A stretch of 64,000 bases of DNA from JAWLDA01 sp041686855 (GCA_041686855.1 JAWLDA010000003.1:186001-250000); one strand, 5' to 3'. Numbered from the stretch's first letter, positions 52,664 through 60,931 are shown. The notes: a model not told the origin generated them from the letters alone. Numbers and translations: made by a program.

Positions 52664-53467
52664 TTAAGACTTCTCGCCGACGTAGAGTGAGACGATCCCA
52701 CCTGTCAGAGGCACCCGACGCACGTTTGCAAGCCCCGCCCGGCGCATTAACTCAAGAATCTCCCGGGGAGGGGGGAGATGGTCGAGGGAGTAGGGGAGGT
52801 ACGTGTACGGGCGGAGTCGACGCAGAGCGCTCTCAGGCGGCAAGCGCTTCTCGGCCATTCGCCCTAACAGCGGCACCATTCGGTAAAAGTAAAATTGAAA
52901 GCCGGCCCGCATAATCGGATTGTCGGGGCGTGACACTTCTAAGCAAACGACCCGTCCACCGATGCGGGTGACACGAGCCATCTCGTTAAAGCTGCGTTGA
53001 AGATCGCCAACGTTGCGCAATGCGAATCCCATGCTTGTACAGTGAAAGCCTGAATCACGTCCGCCATCCGGCAGCTCTAGATTGAGGGCATCTTGTCGCA
53101 ACCATGATATGGGCGAGCGCTCCGAGCCTCTGCGCGCCGAAGACCGGTCGCTGCGTTGACGGGCAATCTCCAGCATGTTCTCGGAGAAATCGACGCCCAC
53201 CGCCCTGCCGTAGCCGCCTACTCGTTCGGCCATGGCAAGGGTGAGATCACCGGTTCCACAGCACACGTCAAGAGCGGTCTCTCCTTTACCGAGCGCCGTC
53301 TCTCGTAAAAAGGAACGGTGCCAAAGTGCGAGGAGACCGCCTGTCATGATCCAGTTCATGCGGTCGTAATCGCCGGCGATTGAGTCGAAAAGCGACTGAA
53401 CGTACGCCGGCTTGTCCTCGTCGATGATCACCTGAAGTTCTTCACGTGGATGCCGTGGACGTGTCAT
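52664..53467 (-). CDS. menG: Demethylmenaquinone/ubiquinone methyltransferase (UbiE/MenG family)
   Basis: This enzyme C-methylates demethylmenaquinone at the last step of menaquinone synthesis. From ATG 53467, with AAAGGG 6 bases before, it is 267 residues; ATG 53506, with GAAGGG, is a possible alternative. Family motifs: VQSLFDSIAGDYDRMNWIMTGG, ALDVCCGTGDLTLAMA (SAM loop), GVDFSENMLEIAR, FHCTSMGFALRNVGDLQRSFNEMARV and the C-terminal signature YTYLPYSLDHLPPPREI. It indicates a quinone-based respiratory chain. It lies between nadA and an MFS transporter gene, all on the minus strand. Confidence 0.93.
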   Translation of the reverse strand: MTRPRHPREELQVIIDEDKPAYVQSLFDSIAGDYDRMNWIMTGGLLALWHRSFLRETALGKGETALDVCCGTGDLTLAMAERVGGYGRAVGVDFSENMLEIARQRSDRSSARRGSERSPISWLRQDALNLELPDGGRDSGFHCTSMGFALRNVGDLQRSFNEMARVTRIGGRVVCLEVSRPDNPIMRAGFQFYFYRMVPLLGRMAEKRLPPESALRRLRPYTYLPYSLDHLPPPREILELMRRAGLANVRRVPLTGGIVSLYVGEKS

Positions 53468-53581
53468 AAGATACCCTTTCTTCGTTCCCGGTGTGTTTGG
53501 TTGCATCGTTAACCGCCCTTCATTCTAACGGAGCGCCCCTCTCCACGACAAGGCGAACCTACACCTTTCGACGCCTTGTGT

Positions 53582-54901
53582 TCAAACCATCTGCGAACCG
53601 CCTACGGAGCGGTCCGGGGGTGTGGGGCCTCGGGCACGCTCCCTACGATCAAAAATGTGCAACAACGTGGCGCCAAGCAATAAGATGAGAGATGTCGACC
53701 AAAAGACGGAGGCATTCCCAAAGTAACTGCTGACGGCCCCTGCAATAAGAGGGCCCACCATCCCACCGAGCGTCGTCGCCGAGGATTGCATTCCAAATGC
53801 CCGTCCGTGGAATTCCTGGTCAATCTCATTGGAGATGATGGCTGACGCGGCGGGACGCAGACCCGCAAGGAAGATTCCCTGGGCAAAGAAGAGGAGCATG
53901 AATACGACAACTGAGTTGACGGCCCATAGCGCGAATCCAAAGAGCGCCGTCCCTAATAGCGCCCACCGAACCACAGTGTTGAAGCCACGCTTCTCACCGT
54001 GACGGACCCATGTGCCCGCCGAAACCACGAAGGCGAGGCCGGGCAAGGAGAAGGCGAGGCCGCTGAGGGCCGTGTTAGGACTTCCTGCTAACTCGTTCAT
54101 GTAGATGACCAAAATGGGTTGTACTGAGATAGAGGCTAACATTGCCAGGAAGGTGATGGCCATCACTCGCAGGAGGGCCGGCATTTGTACTCCGGCCCGG
54201 AAGTCTTCGATGATGGTGCGTGCCTGTGCGGGAACCACTTTGTTTCGCTCTTGCACAACAAAGATCACAGCCAACGTTGCGGCCAGGACGACACACCCCG
54301 ACGTGAAGAGCGCTCCCCTGATGCCAAACAGTCCCGCTAACACACCCCCAAAAACGGGGCCCACGACACTCCCCGAGGCTTGACCGGTCTGCAACATCGC
54401 GACGTAGCGAGCAGCCAAATGTTTGGGCGTATTCGTTGCGACCAGTGACATAGAGCTCGGAATGAAACCCGTCAAGGCGCCGTTGAGGAAACGCAAAACG
54501 GCGACATGCCACGCTTGGGTCGCGAGTCCGGTTAGGAGGTAGATCGCCGACAAGCAGAGTCCGGCTCGGATCGTGAGGAGCTTGCGGCCACGCTGATCGG
54601 CAAGGCGCCCCCAAATCGGCGCCATGATGATGCCTGCCACAAACTGCAACGAGAAGACCATCCCCGACCATTGCGAGAGGTTCTCCTTGACGCCAAGCTC
54701 TTCGAGATAAAGAGGCAGGAATGGGACGACTTGAGTCCAACTGGCAGCGGCCAAGAACGTCGTGATCCAGAGCACAATGAGGTTGCTCCGGTAATAGGGC
54801 ACGTGAACAGCGCCTTCTTTCGCGTGGGTGTTGTCCGAAAAAACGTTTTGTCGCCTCGGCCTAACAGACAGCCTGTAGGGCATATCTTCCCTACGCTGCA
54901 C
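53582..54901 (-). CDS. MFS transporter (drug efflux type)
   Basis: A 439-residue integral membrane protein with about twelve hydrophobic helices. The MFS loop between helices 2 and 3 is GRLADQRGRKLLTIRAG, and a second copy of the half-molecule pattern begins near 215. It resembles proton-driven multidrug efflux carriers (NQVVPFLPLYLEELG-like start, IMAPIWGRLADQRG). GTG 54901 follows AGGAGG closely; the frame opens five codons earlier. It is divergent from the membrane-anchored protein gene at 54958. The substrate is unknown. Confidence 0.9.
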   Translation of the reverse strand: MQRREDMPYRLSVRPRRQNVFSDNTHAKEGAVHVPYYRSNLIVLWITTFLAAASWTQVVPFLPLYLEELGVKENLSQWSGMVFSLQFVAGIIMAPIWGRLADQRGRKLLTIRAGLCLSAIYLLTGLATQAWHVAVLRFLNGALTGFIPSSMSLVATNTPKHLAARYVAMLQTGQASGSVVGPVFGGVLAGLFGIRGALFTSGCVVLAATLAVIFVVQERNKVVPAQARTIIEDFRAGVQMPALLRVMAITFLAMLASISVQPILVIYMNELAGSPNTALSGLAFSLPGLAFVVSAGTWVRHGEKRGFNTVVRWALLGTALFGFALWAVNSVVVFMLLFFAQGIFLAGLRPAASAIISNEIDQEFHGRAFGMQSSATTLGGMVGPLIAGAVSSYFGNASVFWSTSLILLLGATLLHIFDRRERARGPTPPDRSVGGSQMV

Positions 54902-54957
54902 ATAACCTCCTACCACCGGTGGGTGTCACGCTGCAGACAACCGAGGTGATCTCTAGG

Positions 54958-55503
54958 ATGCCACGAGGAATGACCAGCTTGGTACTGCTCGTGGCTCTTG
55001 TGCTTGCAGTATTATTCCTGGCCATCGACAACGAAAAAAGCGCAGTCGTCCAAGAGCGTATCACACTGCAAATCAACGCCGAAGGCCGTCGTCCCCCTTC
55101 GATGTGGGGTGTCTTTCCGCCTTCACACGTCGTCGACCCGCGGAATTGGTCCGAACTTGGCATTCGAGTCCCCACGTACCTGCCGGCGCACCTAAAAGCG
55201 TCCGACATCGAAGTGCGTACAGGACTAAAAGGGAGTTACCTGGTCTCGATTGGTGATGAGATCTACCTGACGCTTCGCCCTGTCGATACAAAAGCAGATT
55301 GGAGACTCCTGGTACCCAAGGAGTATGAAGGCCCTATTCACCTTGTGAGTACTGCGATCGACACGCAGGTAGCCATTGGACTCGAAATTCCCGGGGACTT
55401 CGCCCGCGTCGCTTGGAGTGACGGGAGGTGGCATTACGTCCTCTTTTCACCGATCGGCCATACGCTCACAACCCTGTTGACGGTCGGAGCCTCTCTGCGT
55501 TAA
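54958..55503 (+). CDS. Membrane-anchored protein of unknown function
   Basis: The 181-residue product from ATG 54958 has GAGGTGA about 8 bases upstream. A single hydrophobic helix (about residues 5-22, TSLVLLVALVLAVLFLAI) is followed by an extracytoplasmic-looking domain of beta pattern: LGIRVPTYLPAHLKASDIEVRTG, SYLVSIGDEIYLTLRPVD, a hydrophobic centre and RVAWSDGRWHYVLFSP. The alternation resembles DUF4367-type domains of Firmicutes, though I would not insist on it. It is 21 bases upstream of the SpoVK-like gene and probably cotranscribed with it. Confidence 0.7.
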   Translation: MPRGMTSLVLLVALVLAVLFLAIDNEKSAVVQERITLQINAEGRRPPSMWGVFPPSHVVDPRNWSELGIRVPTYLPAHLKASDIEVRTGLKGSYLVSIGDEIYLTLRPVDTKADWRLLVPKEYEGPIHLVSTAIDTQVAIGLEIPGDFARVAWSDGRWHYVLFSPIGHTLTTLLTVGASLR

Positions 55504-55524
55504 GAAGGCAGGTGTCCATATCGA

Positions 55525-56532
55525 ATGTCGGAAGTGACACAACCGCCTCACAATGCCGACGAAGTCCTTGATTGGCTCGAAGAGGGGAAGGTTTCGCCGG
55601 CCGAGGCGTTCTCTTTGTTTCGCGAGTTGGAGCAGAAAGGGCCGATGCCCATCAAGCCACGTCATCAAAGTCAAGTCGCTGATGCGTCAGGAGATGACGA
55701 GGCGGCCCGCAAAGAGCGGCTACAGCAAGTGATGCGCGAGCTGGACGCGCTCATCGGTTTGGAGTCGGTGAAGAGCCTGGTCCACGAGGTGCAGGCATTT
55801 GTTGAAATCCAGCAACGCCGTTCCAGCATGCGCCTGGCCACCCAGCCGCTTGCGCTCCACATGATCTTTAAAGGAAACCCAGGGACCGGTAAGACGACCG
55901 TCGCCCGGATCTTCGGCCGGATGTTCGAGGCGATGGGTGTGCTACCTAAGGGACATATGATTGAGTGTGAACGCGCGGACTTGGTCGGCGAGTACATCGG
56001 TCACACCGCGCAAAAGACACGCGAACAGGTAAAGCGCGCCCTCGGAGGCATTCTCTTTGTCGACGAGGCGTACGCCCTGGCCCGTGGTGGGGAGAAGGAC
56101 TTCGGCAAAGAGGCGATCGACACTCTTGTCAAGGCGATGGAGGACAACAAAGACCAACTTGTGCTTATCTTGGCTGGGTACAGCCGCGAGATGGAGTTCT
56201 TCCTCATGTCCAACCCAGGTCTGCGCTCGCGTTTTCCCATTCACATCGACTTTCCGGATTATAAGACTGAGGATCTGTTGCAAATCGCTCACCTAATGCT
56301 GACCGAGCGGGAGTACCGAATGACGACGGCCGCACGGACACGGTTGGCCGACATGATCGAAGAGGCGCTGCGTCGCGGAGAGCCACACTTGGGTAACGCC
56401 CGCTTCATTCGCAACGCCATCGAACGGGCGATCCGCCGCCAGGCAGTCCGACTCGTCGGTGAGAAGCGCCTTTCACGCACAGATCTCGTCCTCATTACGG
56501 AAGCCGACCTCGAAGAGGTGACGAGAGGTTGA
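55525..56532 (+). CDS. SpoVK-like AAA ATPase
   Basis: The 335-residue protein is an AAA+ ATPase of the SpoVK/CbbX group. SpoVK is needed for late spore development in Bacillus. An N-terminal helical region (about 1-75) precedes the core: LDALIGLESVKSLVHEV, Walker A FKGNPGTGKTTVARIFG near 118-130, Walker B ILFVDEAYALARGG near 176, and NPGLRSRFP with the arginine finger near 232. CbbX, the Rubisco activase, is the main alternative in this family; the position near mutL/miaA favours SpoVK. The start codon follows AGGCAGGTG. Its stop overlaps the TTG of the GTPase gene (TTGA). Confidence 0.88.
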   Translation: MSEVTQPPHNADEVLDWLEEGKVSPAEAFSLFRELEQKGPMPIKPRHQSQVADASGDDEAARKERLQQVMRELDALIGLESVKSLVHEVQAFVEIQQRRSSMRLATQPLALHMIFKGNPGTGKTTVARIFGRMFEAMGVLPKGHMIECERADLVGEYIGHTAQKTREQVKRALGGILFVDEAYALARGGEKDFGKEAIDTLVKAMEDNKDQLVLILAGYSREMEFFLMSNPGLRSRFPIHIDFPDYKTEDLLQIAHLMLTEREYRMTTAARTRLADMIEEALRRGEPHLGNARFIRNAIERAIRRQAVRLVGEKRLSRTDLVLITEADLEEVTRG

Positions 56533-57137
56533 AGAAGTGTGTGGTGATTGGCAAGCCCAACGTCGGCAAGACGTTGTTCACGCTGAATTTCGCCGACTAC
56601 CTGGGAGTCGAGCGCCTTGAAGTCACCTTTGAGGAGCCGGCCGGCAGCAGGCGAGCGGCCCGCTACAGTGTGCAGGAGGCGATGGGTGCTCTGTCGAGCG
56701 GTGAACCGCACCAGACCCGGTGTCTGCAGTCGATACGTCTCGAGCTCCCCGTCGGCAAAGGCGTCAAACGTTTCGACATCGTGGATACCAGTGGACTTAT
56801 GGAAGGGATCCATCAGGATGCCGCGGTGCGCCGAGCGATGGCCCAAACGCTTGGGACTGTGCGAGATGCACATCTCATCCTGCACATTGTTGATGCATCG
56901 AAGGCCGGTGAGCGCGGCGTCCCGACAGCGATTGGAGACGTCGACTATCAAGTGGCGCACTTCGCGCAAATCCGCGAAGGGTACGTCATCCTGGCCAACA
57001 AGATCGATCTTCCCGGCGCCCAGCGCGGCGTAGAGCTCATTCGATCAGAGTTCTCTCAGCATGCGGTGATCCCGATCTCCGCGCTCAACCGCCAAGGCTT
57101 TAGAGAGGTGAAGCGATTTGTTTGGCGCTGGGTTTGA
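56529..57137 (+). CDS. Small GTPase (Era/TrmE-like G domain only)
   Basis: The 202-residue protein is essentially one G domain: G1 GKPNVGKT (residues 8-15), G3 DTSG (about 83-86), G4 NKID (about 158-161) and G5-like ISALN near the end. It has no additional RNA-binding or HflX domain. In Bacillus the gene following spoVK encodes the larger GTPase HflX, so this may be a divergent functional counterpart. It starts at a TTG overlapping the SpoVK-like stop by 4 bases and ends 20 bases inside the next gene. Coupled translation suggests that the ATPase, GTPase and membrane proteins work together. Confidence 0.82.
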   Translation: MKKCVVIGKPNVGKTLFTLNFADYLGVERLEVTFEEPAGSRRAARYSVQEAMGALSSGEPHQTRCLQSIRLELPVGKGVKRFDIVDTSGLMEGIHQDAAVRRAMAQTLGTVRDAHLILHIVDASKAGERGVPTAIGDVDYQVAHFAQIREGYVILANKIDLPGAQRGVELIRSEFSQHAVIPISALNRQGFREVKRFVWRWV

Positions 57138-57741
57138 ACCTCATGTCTGGGAGATGGTCCGAGTCGGATGCGTCATCGTCCTCATGGGCGGCGTCATCAA
57201 GTTGATGGACGACTTTCTCGACTTGCGTTACGACGTCTTTGTAGGCTCTCAATCGCTTGCTATGCGCCTGGGCGAGGGGACCTTGCCGTACTCGCTCATG
57301 GGCTTTGCCGTGGCCGTGGTGCTCGATTCGACCCTGGCCGCCGCCATCATGATGGGCGCTTACGCCATCGGAATGGCCGGCGATCACGACCGGCAACTGC
57401 CCTCGGGGCTAACAGGTTATCAGGAGTCGATCCTGGTCCTGGGTTTAGCGCTCGCCTTCATACCGTGGCAACGTGTTCTTTGGGCCATTTTCGCAATGCT
57501 CGCGGTCCAACTGGCGGACGATCTCTACGATTTCGAGGCGGACCGTTGCAGTGGAAATCCCAATCTTGTGCGTCGACTCGGCCGGGTTGAGGCGCACATG
57601 CTCGGGGCGGGCTCGGTGGTTGCCGCTGCGCTCCTCAACCCCTTTGCGACTGCATTGGTCTTTGCCAGCGTTCCGCTGGTCTTGTGGGTGTTTGGCCGAC
57701 TCCTAAGACCGTCGTCGCCTAATCGGGGGTGGAATCGATGA
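57118..57741 (+). CDS. Internally duplicated membrane protein with two DDxxDxxxD motifs (UbiA-like)
   Basis: The 207-residue membrane protein has about six hydrophobic segments. Two motifs stand out: DDFLDLRYD at 31-39 and DDLYDFEAD at 134-142. Each is followed at the same distance by L-x-x-RLG (47-52 and 150-155). The halves align without gaps at an offset of 103 residues, so the protein is an internal duplication. Asp-rich motifs of this form bind Mg-diphosphate in UbiA-type prenyltransferases, where NDxxDxxxD and DxxxD pairs occur, but at 207 residues it is shorter than those enzymes (about 290). TTG 57118 follows GAGGTGA. A role in isoprenoid transfer is a guess. Confidence 0.6.
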   Translation: MFGAGFEPHVWEMVRVGCVIVLMGGVIKLMDDFLDLRYDVFVGSQSLAMRLGEGTLPYSLMGFAVAVVLDSTLAAAIMMGAYAIGMAGDHDRQLPSGLTGYQESILVLGLALAFIPWQRVLWAIFAMLAVQLADDLYDFEADRCSGNPNLVRRLGRVEAHMLGAGSVVAAALLNPFATALVFASVPLVLWVFGRLLRPSSPNRGWNR

Positions 57742-58007
57742 TCGAGGTCGTATGGGATACACCCGGAGCACTCCTGATGATCATCTTCGTCGCTTTCTTC
57801 GTTGGGTATGCGATTGGGCGGCGTCAAGGCAAGCGGGAAGGCTTCACCGAGGGAGTGCGCTTCTCACCCCTGGAGATGCGACGCCAGACGTGGGAGCAAG
57901 GCCACTGTGTCATTTGTGGGAGTGAATCGGGCGGCGATCGCCGTTCAGGTTGCGCCCCCGATCGCAAAGAATCGGCAGACTCACTCGGCACCGAGGCGTT
58001 GTCGTAA
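57738..58007 (+). CDS. Small membrane protein with CxxC
   Basis: The 89-residue protein from ATG 57738 (GGGGGTG upstream) overlaps the preceding stop by 4 bases (ATGA). One hydrophobic helix (about 10-28, ALLMIIFVAFFVGYAIG) leads to a basic stretch RRQGKREG and then HCVICGSESGG, a CxxC that could bind metal with a further Cys at about 73. I do not recognise it. Being coupled to the duplicated membrane protein, it probably belongs to the same operon. Confidence 0.6.
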   Translation: MIEVVWDTPGALLMIIFVAFFVGYAIGRRQGKREGFTEGVRFSPLEMRRQTWEQGHCVICGSESGGDRRSGCAPDRKESADSLGTEALS

Positions 58008-58210
58008 AGCGCACCGCCGCGCTCAATCGACTCTTCATCCGTGTAAAGTGTTTGTTAATCCTTTTGGCGCCGGAGGGAGATTTTCGCGCCCGCCGTTCCA
58101 GGGATGCCCGGCTTGAAGAGTGAAAGAATTCATTGAGTGCAGTTGCCGCTAAGCGGACCTACGCTCATTCGGAACGAAACGCACGCGTTAAGGACAGGAG
58201 TCGATCGGGC

Positions 58211-59077
58211 ATGTCCCTTCCGTTTGCCAAGATGCACGGCCTCGGCAACAACTATATTTACGTAGATCTCACACACACCCCACCCGACACATTGGATCTT
58301 CCTGCACTGGCGAGACGGGTGAGCGACGTAAACTTCGGCGTCGGATCGGATGGTCTCATCGCCATCCTACCAGGGCGGACGGGTCACTTTACCATGCGGA
58401 TGTTTAACGCCGATGGCAGTGAAGCGCAAATGTGCGGCAACGGCATTCGGTGCGTTGGGAAGTATATCTACGACCACGGACTCAGCAAGGAGCGACGGTT
58501 GCTCATCGACACTGGCGCTGGAGTGCGTACAGTCGAGCTGGAGGTTCACGCCGGGCGCGCGGTGCGAGCCCGGGTCGACATGGGTCCGCCGATACTGGAG
58601 CCAAAGGAGATTCCCTTTATCTCCGACCAACCTGCGCCGATCGTCAATGAGTGCTTGGACGTTGGCGATCAAACGTTCACTATCGCGGCAGTCTCCATGG
58701 GCAATCCTCACTGTGTGATCTTCTGTGATCAGCTCACAGACGAGCTGGTTTTGGGTGTAGGCCCTCACATAGAGCGACACGAACGGTTCCCGCAAAGAAC
58801 GAACGTCGAGTTTGTGCAAATCCTCGACGGGGGACGTCTGCGCATGCGGGTCTGGGAGCGTGGTTCCGGCGAGACGATGGCCTGTGGCACCGGAGCCTGC
58901 GCAGTCGGGGTGGCGGCTATCTTAAAGGGGATCGCCCGTTACGAAGTGACCGTGGAACTCCTCGGGGGGGAGCTCTACGTTGAGTGGCCCCAGGGCCGTT
59001 CGGTATACATGACGGGCCCCGCCACAGAGGTGCTCGTCGGCGAATTCACCAACGAATGGTTATCCGGGGATCGTTGA
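58211..59077 (+). CDS. dapF: Diaminopimelate epimerase
   Basis: DapF converts LL- to meso-diaminopimelate for lysine and peptidoglycan. From ATG 58211, with GACAGGAG upstream, it is 288 residues; the frame is open 26 codons further without similarity. Both catalytic cysteines are visible: MFNADGSEAQMCGNGIRC in the first half and GETMACGTGACA in the second. KMHGLGNNYIYVD and FGVGSDGL are family signatures. The trp promoter -35 hexamer begins within its stop codon, so dapF is transcribed separately from trp. Confidence 0.97.
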   Translation: MSLPFAKMHGLGNNYIYVDLTHTPPDTLDLPALARRVSDVNFGVGSDGLIAILPGRTGHFTMRMFNADGSEAQMCGNGIRCVGKYIYDHGLSKERRLLIDTGAGVRTVELEVHAGRAVRARVDMGPPILEPKEIPFISDQPAPIVNECLDVGDQTFTIAAVSMGNPHCVIFCDQLTDELVLGVGPHIERHERFPQRTNVEFVQILDGGRLRMRVWERGSGETMACGTGACAVGVAAILKGIARYEVTVELLGGELYVEWPQGRSVYMTGPATEVLVGEFTNEWLSGDR

Positions 59078-59102
59078 CAAGGCGCTCCAAGAGCTGTATG
59101 AT
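59074..59102 (+). promoter_or_regulatory. Sigma-A promoter of the trp operon
   Basis: Perfect TTGACA (59074-59079), a 17-base spacer and TATGAT (59097-59102). The TGA of the -35 is the dapF stop codon. Transcription should start near 59109, giving an untranslated leader of about 270 bases before trpE. Confidence 0.88.
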
Positions 59103-59125
59103 TCGAGTAACCGCTTGAAGTGCAT

Positions 59126-59225
59126 GAGATATGAGCTGAGATTAGTCGATCTACAGAGATTTCTAGTGCGATTTCGAGAAGTGAGAGTTTAGCCGAGAGC
59201 ACGACCCGAGTTGAGACGAGCCGAG
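59126..59225 (+). promoter_or_regulatory. TRAP-like binding site: series of (G/U)AG triplets
   Basis: (G/U)AG triplets begin at 59126, 59133, 59138, 59143, 59156, 59164, 59176, 59183, 59190, 59195, 59208, 59213, 59218 and 59223. Two clusters have the strict 5-base period of TRAP sites (59133-59145 and 59208-59225). In B. subtilis the 11-subunit TRAP protein with bound tryptophan wraps 11 such triplets in the trp leader. Spacing here is looser than in Bacillus in the middle part. TRAP itself (mtrB) is not in this window. Confidence 0.7.
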
Positions 59226-59289
59226 AGTGCGCACTTCCTGTCCATACTGTGCGTGTATACACCTATGGATGTCTACGGTGCCGGGCTCT
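59224..59289 (+). promoter_or_regulatory. Antiterminator hairpin of the trp leader
   Basis: AGAGTGCGCAC (59224-59234) can pair with GTGCCGGGCTCT (59278-59289), ten pairs with one mismatch and one bulge. The 5' arm overlaps the last (G/U)AG triplet and the 3' arm contains the 5' arm of the terminator. Bound TRAP would prevent this structure and let the terminator form. Confidence 0.65.
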
Positions 59290-59318
59290 TTCATTTTTTC
59301 TGTGAGAGTGCCTTTTTT
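59283..59318 (+). terminator. Attenuator terminator of the trp operon
   Basis: GGGCTCT (59283-59289) pairs with AGAGTGCC (59305-59312) around a 15-base loop, with a small internal mismatch, and is followed directly by six Ts (59313-59318). It lies 60 bases before the trpE start and is mutually exclusive with the antiterminator. Confidence 0.7.
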
Positions 59319-59342
59319 CGTTCCTCGGTTTAAGGTCAAGGC

Positions 59343-59378
59343 TTGGGTGCTCACGCCACTAAAGGAGGAGTCACCCAA
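59343..59378 (+). promoter_or_regulatory. Hairpin around the trpE ribosome-binding site
   Basis: TTGGGTG (59343-59349) is perfectly complementary to CACCCAA (59372-59378), whose last A is the first base of the trpE ATG. The loop carries the Shine-Dalgarno AAAGGAGGAG. Folding would sequester the start codon. In B. subtilis TRAP also controls trpE translation through a hairpin, so a similar role is possible. Confidence 0.5.
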
Positions 59379-60931
59379 TGTCGGAGAGTCTTCATTCCCC
59401 GCCACTTGTTCGTGCCGATCTTCATCCCACCAAGGTTAGGTTTGTCGAGCTCGCGCGCGAGGCGACGCTGATTCCGGTTTACAAAGAGTTTATTGCGGAT
59501 ATTGACACGCCTGTGTCAGCCCTCCTCAAGCTGGGGGAGGCGCCGTATCGCTACCTCCTCGAAAGCGTCGAAGGAGGAGACCGTATGGGGCGCTACTCGT
59601 TCGTCGGCAACTCTGCGGCCCTGCTCTTTCGCAGTCGGGGTGACGAAGTCGAGATCGGGCGCCCCGACGGAGACGGCGGCTTCACGTTTACCTCCCAGCG
59701 CGTTGACGATCCGTTGAACGAACTGCGCCAAATCCTATCGGAGTACGTTCCCGCCGATGTCCCCGGCCTGCCTCGTTTTTACGGCGGCGCCGTGGGGTAC
59801 TTGAGTTACGATATGATTCGCTTCGTCGAACGGATCCCCGACAACAATCCCGACGAGTTAGACGTGCCCGAATCGTACTTCATCGTGAGTGACAACGTCC
59901 TTATCTTTGACCATGCCCAGCGAAAGCTCAAGGTGGTCGTGAACGCATACGTCAACGGCTCGGACCCGTCTGAGGTGTACGATCGAGCCGTTGCCAAGAT
60001 CGACGACATCACTCGCCGATTGGCTCGAGAGATCCCGGTGCAAGCGCTGCACGGGTTGGTCGAGACCCCGGCCCCCGACGTCTCGAGTATTACGTCCAAT
60101 TTCTGCAGAGAGGATTTCGAGACGGCCGTCTCCCGTTGTCAAGAGTACATTCGGTCAGGCGACATCTTTCAAGGTGTCCTTTCGCAGCGTTTTAGCGCTC
60201 CGATGTCGGCTGATCCGATCGACCTGTACCGTATTTTGCGCACCGTCAATCCCTCCCCATACATGTATTACCTACAATTCTCCGATCTGGCTGTCGTCGG
60301 TTCGAGCCCGGAAGTGATGGTGCGAGCCGAGAACGGAGTCGCCCACTTGCGGCCCATCGCCGGAACTCGACCTCGGGGCGCCTCTGATGCCGAGGATAAG
60401 GCGCTGGCCGACGAATTGTTGCACGATGAGAAGGAACGAGCCGAGCATGTAATGCTGGTGGACTTGGGCCGAAACGACCTCGGACGCGTCTGCGAGTACG
60501 GGAGCGTTCGCGTCGATGAACTCATGGTGATCGAGCGGTACTCACACGTCATGCACATTGTCTCTAACGTGGTAGGCCGCTTAGCAGAAGGGAAGGACCC
60601 GTTCGACCTGCTCAGGGCGACGTTTCCGGCGGGCACCGTCTCGGGCGCCCCCAAAATTCGCGCCATGGAGATCATCGACGAGCTCGAGCCGACTCGACGA
60701 GGCCCCTACGCCGGGGCCATCGGATACTTCGGGTTCTCAGGCAACATGGACTCGTGCATCACCATACGCACGGTTCTCGTCAAAGACGGAGTCGCCCACG
60801 TGCAGGCAGGCGCCGGCATTGTGGCCGACTCGGTCCCCGCCAACGAGTACGAGGAGACGGTTAACAAGGCTAAGGCGATGTTAAAGGCGATTGCCATGGC
60901 AGAAGCGTCGACAAAGGAGGCTGCCTCATGA
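59378..60931 (+). CDS. trpE: Anthranilate synthase component I
   Basis: TrpE makes anthranilate from chorismate with ammonia supplied by TrpG. The 517-residue protein retains the LLES tryptophan-feedback motif (YRYLLESVEGGDRMGRYSF, near residue 54), so end-product inhibition is expected. The chorismate-binding C-terminal half shows GDIFQGVLSQRF, IAGTRPRG, ERAEHVMLVDLGRNDLGRV, FPAGTVSGAPKIRAMEIIDELE and the YAGAIGYFGF end. The ATG follows AAAGGAGGAG. Its stop overlaps the trpG start (ATGA). Confidence 0.98.
   Translation: MSESLHSPPLVRADLHPTKVRFVELAREATLIPVYKEFIADIDTPVSALLKLGEAPYRYLLESVEGGDRMGRYSFVGNSAALLFRSRGDEVEIGRPDGDGGFTFTSQRVDDPLNELRQILSEYVPADVPGLPRFYGGAVGYLSYDMIRFVERIPDNNPDELDVPESYFIVSDNVLIFDHAQRKLKVVVNAYVNGSDPSEVYDRAVAKIDDITRRLAREIPVQALHGLVETPAPDVSSITSNFCREDFETAVSRCQEYIRSGDIFQGVLSQRFSAPMSADPIDLYRILRTVNPSPYMYYLQFSDLAVVGSSPEVMVRAENGVAHLRPIAGTRPRGASDAEDKALADELLHDEKERAEHVMLVDLGRNDLGRVCEYGSVRVDELMVIERYSHVMHIVSNVVGRLAEGKDPFDLLRATFPAGTVSGAPKIRAMEIIDELEPTRRGPYAGAIGYFGFSGNMDSCITIRTVLVKDGVAHVQAGAGIVADSVPANEYEETVNKAKAMLKAIAMAEASTKEAAS

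Noticed and set aside
59078..59377. T-box leader upstream of trpE
   Set aside because: There is no AGGGTGGNACCGCG-like T-box sequence; the (G/U)AG series and paired hairpins fit TRAP control better.
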